Below are positions 7,588 through 14,913 of a stretch of DNA of 32,128 nt, in pieces. The notes under the pieces were generated by a model. The model was not told where the DNA came from and did no database searches. It was given only the letters and a program-made list of their open reading frames with translations. Source of the DNA: Actinomycetes bacterium (GTDB lineage Bacteria > Actinomycetota > Actinomycetes > JAHEKZ01). The first letter of the stretch is position 1, and the number at the start of each line of letters is the position of its first letter. The stretch spans positions 1-32,128 of the forward strand of contig JAJAYZ010000003.1 of assembly GCA_027118455.1 (NCBI GenBank). The letters run 5' to 3'. Position numbers and translations under genes: made by a program.

Positions 7588-9056
7588 GGTGAACCCCACT
7601 GGGGAGTGAGACGGCGGAAACCGGAGTCACTCACCCGCGCAGCCACCGGGTCCGGGTGGCCTTCGTGTCGATCACGGTCGTTGCGCCACAGCAAGGCAAC
7701 CGAGATCATCAACAGCGACAGTGTCGAGCTGATACCGACGTAGACGAAGATGTAGAAGAGCTGGACCAGCACGATGGTGTGTGCCGCAAGGCCGATCGGT
7801 GTGATGTCACGCCGGAATCGCCAGAGAATCCCCACGAAGAAGCCCATGAAGGCCACGAGCCCAACCACTCCCTGAGAGTAGAGGACGTTCCAGGCGTGAC
7901 CGGTGCTACCGATGGTGCGGTTACCGCACCGGGGGCATTCTGGGGTCGCGCCGATGGCGATCGACTCGTCGCTGCCCACGGTCTCGCGCGTGCTCCCATA
8001 GCCGATCAACGGTGAGCTGAACCCGCCGGCAATTGAGGCCTCGGCGAGTGAGCTACGCACTTGGTTGCTGTTACCGGCGTCAGCCCGACTCGTTACCACC
8101 GTGCCGAGCGGTGTCACAGCCAGAACCAGCAGGCCAACAGCTGCGAGCGCCAGGAGCGCACCAATCAGCCACGGGCGACCAGCGAGGGCAAGACGCACGA
8201 CGGCGTAGCAAGTGGCAAGGGCCAAGCCGAGCCAGAGCCCGCGGTTGAGCGAGTAGACGATGGGAACGACTGCGACACAGAGAGCGGCGATGCCCCAGAG
8301 CCGGCGCTTGGCGGTTCCGTAGACGATCCAGCCGACGATGAACCAGATGATGAGGATCGAGAGGTTGTTTCCCCACGCATTCGTGAACTCGAAGGGGGCG
8401 TTGGGACGTGGGTCTCCGGTTCCGATGACGTCCTGGATCTGCGCGACCTGTGGGTGGACCATGGTCAGGATGCCCCGCGGTATTCCATGGAAGACCAGCC
8501 CAAGAGCCAGCTCGACCGGCGACTTCCATGCCAGCGTTGGCAGGGCCAGACCGACGTAGCCACCGACCAGTGTCATGACGAAGAGAATGCCGAGCCAGCC
8601 GACGATGCGAAGCCTTGGCACATCACGTTCGGACAGGTTGCCGACATAAAGGAGCACCACCGTCGCGCCGAGGTACTGCAAGGTGCGCAGCACGTAGGCG
8701 TCCAGCCCCTGCGCGAACGTTGTCGGCAGTGTGTCGGGGGCGTTCACGCCAAGGACGATGGCGCCGATCATGGACCAGCCGACGAAGAGCAACCAGAGGC
8801 CAAACCACGGTGGCACCTCGATGTGCCTGCGACCCTTGAGCTCCCAGGCCATCGGAATCGCGGCAAGGGGAAAGACTAAAGCTCCGAGTCCGAGCCCCCA
8901 CCAGATCGGGTAGCCGACGAGCGCGGCCATCAGCGGCCACCCCGCCGGCCATCTGGCCGGATTCCACCAGGGGGTGGTGGGTGGTTGGGTTGCGCCAACC
9001 GACACCTGGGGTCGCTTCGACCACCGGGGCATCGGAGGAGCTGAGGTCGATGGCAT
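7584..9056 (-). CDS. O-antigen ligase/Wzy polymerase-like membrane protein
   Basis: 490 residues with about a dozen predicted hydrophobic helices. A central NRGLWLGLALA segment and a large extracytoplasmic loop rich in Ser/Gly, carrying GYGSTRETVG, CPRCG and STGHAWNVLYSQG, follow the layout of WaaL/Wzy (PF04932-type) proteins. The final GHAWNVLYSQGVVGL resembles the loop-end motif of these enzymes. It would polymerise flipped repeat units outside the membrane. The CxxC in the loop may form a disulfide or bind metal. The N-terminus up to about residue 35 is Pro/Ser-rich and cytoplasmic. The start is ATG 9056, two nt after the stop of the co-polymerase gene, so the two are almost certainly co-translated. 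Polymerase and ligase cannot be separated by sequence alone. Confidence 0.85.
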   Translation of the reverse strand: MPSTSAPPMPRWSKRPQVSVGATQPPTTPWWNPARWPAGWPLMAALVGYPIWWGLGLGALVFPLAAIPMAWELKGRRHIEVPPWFGLWLLFVGWSMIGAIVLGVNAPDTLPTTFAQGLDAYVLRTLQYLGATVVLLYVGNLSERDVPRLRIVGWLGILFVMTLVGGYVGLALPTLAWKSPVELALGLVFHGIPRGILTMVHPQVAQIQDVIGTGDPRPNAPFEFTNAWGNNLSILIIWFIVGWIVYGTAKRRLWGIAALCVAVVPIVYSLNRGLWLGLALATCYAVVRLALAGRPWLIGALLALAAVGLLVLAVTPLGTVVTSRADAGNSNQVRSSLAEASIAGGFSSPLIGYGSTRETVGSDESIAIGATPECPRCGNRTIGSTGHAWNVLYSQGVVGLVAFMGFFVGILWRFRRDITPIGLAAHTIVLVQLFYIFVYVGISSTLSLLMISVALLWRNDRDRHEGHPDPVAARVSDSGFRRLTPQWGSP

Positions 9057-9058
9057 CG

Positions 9059-10624
9059 TCAGCGCGTCGGTGCCGTGCTGCCTGGTGAGCTGCTGACTGG
9101 GTCTTTGCCTGGGTCCTTGGCTGGGTCCGGTGTTGACTGTGCGGCGATGGCCCGTGGCGGCGCCGAGTCAGGAGGCCCGAATGCCGGGACGGTGACGGCA
9201 CCAGGGACGGTCGTGCCCACCAGGTTCCACTGCCGGACGCCGTTCTGGACCGAGTCGCGAACTGTGCGGCCGATCTCGATGACCGGAAGCGCCGCTCGGG
9301 CATGACGACCGAACAGCTGTGCGTCAGCCGCAACGTCGTTCGGGCGCGAACGAATCAGCAAGAAGTGAGTCTGTTTGGCGAGCGTCGCGAGGACCGGGGT
9401 GATCCCGCTGCCCTCGAGGTCCTCGATCCGCGAGTCGAGCCCGTGCCCGGCTGCGAGCAGGGACAAGCCCTGCACGTCGGGAACTCGGTGAGCCGCGCGC
9501 TCTACCGTCAGTCGCCCACGGAGGACTTCGGTGAGTCCATCGGTGGCCGGCATGCCGAAGAGGTCGGCGATCTGCGACGACTCGTCGGCGACCAGCAGCG
9601 TGGTGCTGTACCCGGCACGTGCGAGGGCGACGGCGAGGTTTGCAGCGACCACGTCGGCGCCGTAACCGGCGCTCGGTGAGGCGATGACGAGTGTCGCCGG
9701 CTCGTCGCCGAGGCCGCTGAGGATGGCATTGCGCACCTGCCCAAACGCCTCGGCTCCCGGCGAGCGTGGCTCGAAGAGTGGGGCTGGGCTTTCGGCTGCT
9801 CCTGGTACATCGGCCAAAACAGCAAGGCCGAGCCTGCGCTCCACGGTGTGCCAGTCGTAGCACCTGCCGTCGCGTCGCTCCAGCAGCAGGAGGCTCATCA
9901 GGCCAACGAGAAGGCCGAAGGCGAGCCCGCTGGTCAGGACGAGTCCCGCGTTGGGGCTGGCGGGACGCTTGGGGAGCAGTGAGTCGCTGATCACCTTGCC
10001 GGGGTCGACCCTGGTGCCGTCGACGGAGGCCTTCCTGGTGTTCAGGGTCTGCAGAGCGGTCTCAAGTCCGGTCCGCTCGTCAGCCGTTGCGCTCGGAAGC
10101 TGTGACTCCAGCTCGGCAATCTGCTGGTTGAGCGCCCGGGACTGCTCAGCCAGCAGGTCTTCGGCGGTCTCGCGCCGGTTGCTGAGGTAGCCGTCGGCGT
10201 AGGCGGCAGCCCCGATCTGGGCCCCTTCTGCGGAGTTCGCGGCGAAGCTGATCCGCAGGACGTTGGTGTTCGGCGGAACATCCACCGTGACGTTCTGCAC
10301 GAGCTGCCCCACGATCTCCGGCGTCTGCAGGTTGACTTTGGCTCGTGAGGAGACCGCCTGGGAGGTGACGATCTGGGCTTCGGTGTCGAGGTTGACCCCC
10401 GAGTTGGTCCTGGCGCCGTCGACGGCGCTGTCGAACTCGATACCGATGGGGTTCACCAGAACCGACGACGTGGCGACGTAGGTCTTGGGTGCGACCAACA
10501 AAAAGGCCGCAGCCAGGGCTAGTCCCAGCACCGCTCCCAGAGCTAACACCCACCATCGGCGTCGGAAGGCTCCCGCATACTCACCCAGGGTGGCGCCCCC
10601 GTGCTGACCACTGACCTGTTCCAC
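9059..10624 (-). CDS. Wzz-type polysaccharide co-polymerase with degenerate tyrosine-kinase domain
   Basis: 521 residues. A first membrane helix at about 24-45 (WWVLALGAVLGLALAAAFLL) is followed by the extracytoplasmic Wzz domain, which includes a coiled-coil-like region (LAEQSRALNQQIAELESQL), and a second helix at about 225-247. The cytoplasmic part aligns in layout with CpsD/Wzc BY-kinases: ASPSAGYGADVVAANLAVAL begins near 313. However, the Walker A GKS/T is replaced by GYGAD, the Walker A' LLVDAD reads LLVADE, and the C-terminus (DPAKDPGKDP...) has no tyrosine cluster. It probably controls chain length without kinase activity. The GTG start has an AGGGGAG ribosome-binding site 6 nt upstream, making this the first gene of the operon. 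It faces the divergent 10891 gene across a 266-nt gap. Confidence 0.88.
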   Translation of the reverse strand: MEQVSGQHGGATLGEYAGAFRRRWWVLALGAVLGLALAAAFLLVAPKTYVATSSVLVNPIGIEFDSAVDGARTNSGVNLDTEAQIVTSQAVSSRAKVNLQTPEIVGQLVQNVTVDVPPNTNVLRISFAANSAEGAQIGAAAYADGYLSNRRETAEDLLAEQSRALNQQIAELESQLPSATADERTGLETALQTLNTRKASVDGTRVDPGKVISDSLLPKRPASPNAGLVLTSGLAFGLLVGLMSLLLLERRDGRCYDWHTVERRLGLAVLADVPGAAESPAPLFEPRSPGAEAFGQVRNAILSGLGDEPATLVIASPSAGYGADVVAANLAVALARAGYSTTLLVADESSQIADLFGMPATDGLTEVLRGRLTVERAAHRVPDVQGLSLLAAGHGLDSRIEDLEGSGITPVLATLAKQTHFLLIRSRPNDVAADAQLFGRHARAALPVIEIGRTVRDSVQNGVRQWNLVGTTVPGAVTVPAFGPPDSAPPRAIAAQSTPDPAKDPGKDPVSSSPGSTAPTR

Positions 10625-10890
10625 GTTTCTCCCCTTGCCGAGTCGGTACCGGAAGGTTACGGGTGCTACCAGGCGACTCGTACCTGGCCGACGCCGGATT
10701 CACCCGAGTGGTCGCCGACGTGATAACGCTCAGTAGTCGTGAAGTAACTGTCAGCACGGGGGCATCGGCCGTTGGTTCCCTTTCTGCCCCCCAGCCTTCC
10801 GTCGACGGCGGCCACGCTCTGTAATGGACCCTGATGCTGGCGTCGGGTGCGTCCGCAATGTGGGGCAGGACCTATGTGGGGGGTAGCACG
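10625..10890. promoter_or_regulatory. Divergent intergenic region driving the polysaccharide operon and the PKD-protein gene
   Basis: This 266-nt gap separates the first genes of two divergent transcription units, so it must hold promoters for both directions. A TGTAAT at 10820-10825 could be a -10 element for the plus-strand gene; on the minus strand nothing is close enough to consensus to name. A short inverted repeat (CCAGG at 10669-10673, CCTGG at 10683-10687) is seen but is only 5 bp. Apart from these I see no gene in the gap. Confidence 0.4.
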
Positions 10891-13854
10891 GTGATCGGTC
10901 GAGGACGCTGGGTGGCAGCGACGGTAGCTGTGGTCAGTCTGGCCACTGTGGTCGGAGGGCTCCTTGGCCCGGTCAGCGCAGCTGGCGCGGCTGGCGCCGA
11001 CCAACAGCTGGCGAGCACCAACCCAGAGAACGACACCCCCCGGGTGCTGGACGGTCGGGTGCAGGCTATCCAGCGAATCGGTGACACCGTCGTTGTGGGC
11101 GGGACGTTCACTCAGGTCCAGGGAGCCGCACCGAACGCACCCATCCTGTCGCGCACCGGGCTCTTCGCGTTCGACGCCATCACCGGTGCTGTGAGCAACG
11201 CCTTCAACCCTCAGCTCGCTGCCAAAGCCGGATCGATTCCTGGCGTCGACACGTTGGCTGTTGCCCCGGGTGCGCAAGCAATCTTTGTGGGTGGCGACTA
11301 CCGCACCATCAACGGCAGCGGCCCGGCCCGCCTTCAGGCCGTCAAGCTCTCCGACGGAACACGGCTGACCAGTTTTACGAACCCGGTTTTCAACAGCCGG
11401 GTCTACGACCTGAAAGTAGTGGGCGACCGGCTCTACGTTGCGGGGTCGTTCACGCTGGCGGGATCTGCCGAACGTAAGGGGCTGGCGACGCTCGACGTCA
11501 CAACCGGCGCATTGACGACCGCAGTCTCGTTGCCTTTCACGGGCACAGCCGCGGGTGTAGGCGTCACCACGGTGCGCAAGATTGAGCTCACCCCCACCGG
11601 TGACCGTCTTGTTGCGATCGGAAACTTCAACGCCGTTGGCGGCACCGCGCGTATGCAGCTGGCCATGCTCAACACCTCGGGTGCATCTGCCATCCTCGAT
11701 GGTTGGAGCACGACTCGCTTTGGCGGTGCTGACTGCAGTGCCTACTTCGACACGTACATGCGCGACGTTGACGTCTCTCCAGATGGTTCGTTCTTCGTGG
11801 TGGTCACGACTGGAGGCTGGGGCGGCAGCACTACGAAGCTCTGCGACAGCGCCTCGCGGTGGGAGACCTATGGTGCTGGTGCTCAGCAGCCAACGTGGGT
11901 CAACCACACCGGCGGCGACACGTTCTGGGCCCTTGAGGTCACCGGCCCGGTCGCCTACGTCGGTGGCCACTTTCGCTGGATGAACAACCTGCTGACCACA
12001 GACGGCAGGTCGGCTGGGGCGGGTGCTGTCGACCGCGAAGGGTTGGCGGCGCTCGACACCCGCAACGGCCTGCCCTTCTCGTGGAACCCGACGCGCACCC
12101 GCGGTGTCGGCGTCTTCGATTTCAACGTCACTCCCACTGAGTTGTGGGCTGGGTCGGACACGGCAGTCTGGGCCGGGGAACGGCGCGATCGGCTTGCCGC
12201 CTTCCCATGGGAGGGCGGGCTGCCACTGCCGAACGACAAGCAGGGGTCGCTTCCTGGCGACGTCGTCCAGCTCGACGCCGACACCGTCGCTGGCATCGAT
12301 GCGACGTCGCGCTACCTCGCTGGGACGTCGAGCCCCGCAACGGTTTCACTGGCGACAGGCGGTGTCGACTGGTCGAAACTGCGCGGTGCGTTCATGGTGA
12401 ACAACACGCTGTACACCGGCTGGAGCGATGGCACCCTCAAGCAGCAGTCTTTCGACGGCAACGTGTTTGGGCCGCAGTCGAACGTTCCGCTCTACGGCAA
12501 CCAGTTCGGCAGCGACCTCACCGCTACCAGCGGGCGCGTCACCAGCATGTTCTACGACAAGCGCACCGGACGTCTGTACTACACCCGCGCTAACACCACC
12601 AAGCCGAACGGGCAAAGCAACTCAGATGGTGGGCTGGTTTACCGCTACTTCACCCCTGAGTCCGGGATCGTCGGTGCTGAGCGCTTCGACGGGCTCAAGC
12701 CGGCTTCGCGCGTGGCGATCGACGCTGCAAACGTGCGCGGCACCTTCCTCGTCGGCGACTTCCTCTACTACGTGACGTCAGCCGGAGCCATGCGCAGCGT
12801 GCCCTTCTCCACCGCTGGAGCGTTCGGTACGACCCAGTCGGTGAACAGCGCGAGCAACTGGGCCGCGAAGGGGCTCTTCCTATCGACGCAGCCGTCGATC
12901 CAGGCTCCCAACGCGGCACCGACGGCTGCTTTCACGCAGACCTGCGTTGGGCTCTCTTGCTCCTTCGACGCTACATCGTCGACTGATGGTGACGGAACGG
13001 TTGCCACGTACTCATGGAACTTCGGTGACGGTTCCCCCACCGAGGCAGGTTCTACGCCAAATCACGTCTTCCCGACCGGTGGCAGCTTCCCGGTCACGCT
13101 CACCGTGACCGACAATGACGGTGCGCCAGACGATGTCACAGCCAACGTCGTGGTTGCCCCGATCATCAGCACCGTGGCGTTCCGCGACGCCGCCAAGTAC
13201 GAGGGCAAGCAACTACGTGTGCACGAGTGGCAGCTTCCCGGGTCGATCCAGCAGGGCGACACGATCGTGATGGCGGTGTCAGGGCACCGGATGGCCGACC
13301 CGGGCTCGATTCTCGACACCGACCAGGTGCTGCTCCCTGGCTGGAGTGAGGTTGCAGATGTCTTCGACACCGACAACCCGACGGTGATCTACACGAAGAC
13401 AGCAACGGCGCAAGACGCCGGCCGCACCGTATCGGTGCGGTGGGTGGACGGCACTGGTACGAACATCTCCGTGCGAACCATGGCCAGCATGGCTGTCTAC
13501 TCAGGTGTCGCGGCAGTGTCACCCGTGCAGTCAGGCATCGAGGGGTCCACGACCAACGTCTTCGCGCACACTGCACCCAACGTCACCGTTCCTGGCAATG
13601 GCGATTGGGTCATGTCGTACTGGTCAGACCTCTCGGGCACCACGATGTCCTGGGCTCCGCCTGCTGGTCAGGTGGAGCGGGTGGACGGCACGTCCTATGT
13701 CGACCCAGCGACGCCAACGACGGTCCGGGTCTCAGGTCTGCTGACCGATGACGGTGCGCCGACCGTTGCTGGCGTGCGATCTGGGCTCACCGCGACCGCA
13801 TCCGGCAAGTCGACGTCGGCAACGATGGCCTCGATCGTGCTGCAGTCGCAGTAG
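10891..13854 (+). CDS. Large secreted protein with propeller-like repeats and a PKD domain
   Basis: 987 residues. The N-terminus has a basic n-region (GRGRW), a hydrophobic core (VAATVAVVSLATVVGGLLG) and a PVSAAGAAGA cleavage region, a clear signal peptide. Residues ~35-660 contain recurring units ending VVVGGTFTQV, IFVGGDYRTI, LYVAGSFTLA, AIGNFNAVGG and YVGGHFRWMN, spaced like beta-propeller blades. A PKD domain follows at ~674-753 (YSWNFGDGSP, FPVTLTVTDNDG). The last ~230 residues are beta-rich and not a family I recognise. There is no LPXTG motif or membrane anchor, so it should be released or bound non-covalently. GTG 10891 is preferred because a GGGGGG run lies 5 nt upstream and the signal peptide starts there; ATG 10858 and an earlier start at 10834 are in frame. 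Function is unknown; a surface or polysaccharide-binding role is inferred from neighbours. Confidence 0.83.
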   Translation: MIGRGRWVAATVAVVSLATVVGGLLGPVSAAGAAGADQQLASTNPENDTPRVLDGRVQAIQRIGDTVVVGGTFTQVQGAAPNAPILSRTGLFAFDAITGAVSNAFNPQLAAKAGSIPGVDTLAVAPGAQAIFVGGDYRTINGSGPARLQAVKLSDGTRLTSFTNPVFNSRVYDLKVVGDRLYVAGSFTLAGSAERKGLATLDVTTGALTTAVSLPFTGTAAGVGVTTVRKIELTPTGDRLVAIGNFNAVGGTARMQLAMLNTSGASAILDGWSTTRFGGADCSAYFDTYMRDVDVSPDGSFFVVVTTGGWGGSTTKLCDSASRWETYGAGAQQPTWVNHTGGDTFWALEVTGPVAYVGGHFRWMNNLLTTDGRSAGAGAVDREGLAALDTRNGLPFSWNPTRTRGVGVFDFNVTPTELWAGSDTAVWAGERRDRLAAFPWEGGLPLPNDKQGSLPGDVVQLDADTVAGIDATSRYLAGTSSPATVSLATGGVDWSKLRGAFMVNNTLYTGWSDGTLKQQSFDGNVFGPQSNVPLYGNQFGSDLTATSGRVTSMFYDKRTGRLYYTRANTTKPNGQSNSDGGLVYRYFTPESGIVGAERFDGLKPASRVAIDAANVRGTFLVGDFLYYVTSAGAMRSVPFSTAGAFGTTQSVNSASNWAAKGLFLSTQPSIQAPNAAPTAAFTQTCVGLSCSFDATSSTDGDGTVATYSWNFGDGSPTEAGSTPNHVFPTGGSFPVTLTVTDNDGAPDDVTANVVVAPIISTVAFRDAAKYEGKQLRVHEWQLPGSIQQGDTIVMAVSGHRMADPGSILDTDQVLLPGWSEVADVFDTDNPTVIYTKTATAQDAGRTVSVRWVDGTGTNISVRTMASMAVYSGVAAVSPVQSGIEGSTTNVFAHTAPNVTVPGNGDWVMSYWSDLSGTTMSWAPPAGQVERVDGTSYVDPATPTTVRVSGLLTDDGAPTVAGVRSGLTATASGKSTSATMASIVLQSQ

Positions 13855-13864
13855 GGGATCTGCC

Positions 13865-14845
13865 ATGACCATCGTCTACCACATCGAGACACACCGGAAC
13901 CCTCGGCAGATCGAGAGCCTGGTTCGAGCGATCTGCGGAGGTGCACCTGACGCTCTTGTAGTCGTCGACCATGACCGATCATTCGATGCACCCGATCCCC
14001 GAACCCTTGCTCGCTTGGGGGCCGAGTTGCGGCTCTCCGACGGTGGCTACGGTGACATGACGCACGTCGACCGTTGGCTGTCCACTGCTCGATGGCTTCA
14101 GGCCGAAGGTATCGAGTACAGCTATTTGACCAACCTCACCGGGCAGGACTACCCGGTGCGTCCGGTGGCGCGGGTCCATGCCGACCTCGCAGGGTCTGGC
14201 GTCGACGCGTACATCCAGACGTTCTCGGTTCTGGACCCGGACGAGACCAAGTGGGGAGTGGCGCGTGGTCGCACGCGCTATGAGTACCGGCACCACCGAT
14301 TCGGCCAGCTCCGTCCTTGGCAACAGTGGGCCCTGCGTCCAGTTCAGATCGTGAACGCGGTCCAGCCGTGGGTGCGCATCACCACCTCAACCGGCCTGGC
14401 CCTGGGACGACGCGAGTGGGCGCCGTGGGGCAACGACCTCGTCCTGCGTGGCGGCTCCTTCTTCTGCACTCTCTCTCGTTCTGCCGTTGACGCCGTTCTG
14501 CGGTTCGACAGCTTCCGGCCTGATGTCGCAGAGTTCTTCTCCTGGTCGATCGCACCGGACGAGGTCTACTTGCAGACCGCTCTCGGCTGGGCGGTTGCCC
14601 ACGACCCTGGGGCCAGCAACCTGGTTATCGAGAACGACTGTCGTCGCTACTTCGACTTCTCCGGGAGCACCTTCAACCATCCACGGACTTTCACCAGCGA
14701 CGACTTGCCAACGGTGCTCGCCAGTGGCGCCGACTTCGCTCGCAAGTTTGATGAGGCCCGCTACCCCGGCGTCCTAGGAGTTGTCGACCGGAGCCTCGAC
14801 GAGGTCGAGACCGTGATGCCACGCTCGGTCGAACTGGCCAGCTAG
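13865..14845 (+). CDS. GT14 'Branch'-type beta-1,6-N-acetylglucosaminyltransferase-like protein
   Basis: 326 residues. The N-terminus MTIVYHIETHRNP with LVRAI shortly after, the motif TNLTGQDYPVRP beginning at residue 89, and later WAPWGNDLVLRGGSFFCTLSR plus SIAPDEVYLQTAL match the order of motifs in core-2/I-branching enzymes (GT14, PF02485). In animals these transfer GlcNAc; in bacteria the donor is usually unproven, and some relatives are xylosyltransferases. No signal peptide is seen, so it acts in the cytoplasm. The ATG at 13865 lies 10 nt after the stop of the secreted protein gene, so the two are likely cotranscribed. An in-frame start at 13748 would lie within the upstream gene and adds a low-complexity Arg-rich leader, so it was rejected. 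Confidence 0.82.
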   Translation: MTIVYHIETHRNPRQIESLVRAICGGAPDALVVVDHDRSFDAPDPRTLARLGAELRLSDGGYGDMTHVDRWLSTARWLQAEGIEYSYLTNLTGQDYPVRPVARVHADLAGSGVDAYIQTFSVLDPDETKWGVARGRTRYEYRHHRFGQLRPWQQWALRPVQIVNAVQPWVRITTSTGLALGRREWAPWGNDLVLRGGSFFCTLSRSAVDAVLRFDSFRPDVAEFFSWSIAPDEVYLQTALGWAVAHDPGASNLVIENDCRRYFDFSGSTFNHPRTFTSDDLPTVLASGADFARKFDEARYPGVLGVVDRSLDEVETVMPRSVELAS

Positions 14846-14860
14846 GCCGCCACTAGTCTT

Positions 14861-14884
14861 GGGGCCCCCGGTGCTTTCGGCCCC
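14861..14884 (+). terminator. Possible weak terminator hairpin between GT14 gene and mfd
   Basis: GGGGCC at 14861-14866 can pair with GGCCCC at 14879-14884 around a 12-nt loop. The stem is short and there is no T-run after it, so termination is only a possibility. The mfd ribosome-binding site follows closely. Confidence 0.25.
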
Positions 14885-14913
14885 GGGCTCTTGACGCGTG
14901 AGGTGGAGGGTCG

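Noticed and set aside
8061..8879. A 272-codon plus-strand frame opposite the Wzy-like gene
   Set aside because: Low-complexity acidic/basic composition and no start signals; the minus strand has clear membrane-protein periodicity and operon overlaps.
10666..11970. A 434-codon minus-strand frame opposite the secreted PKD protein gene
   Set aside because: Its translation is Arg/Gly/His-rich without motifs, while the plus strand has a signal peptide and repeat domains. It is an antisense shadow of a high-GC gene.
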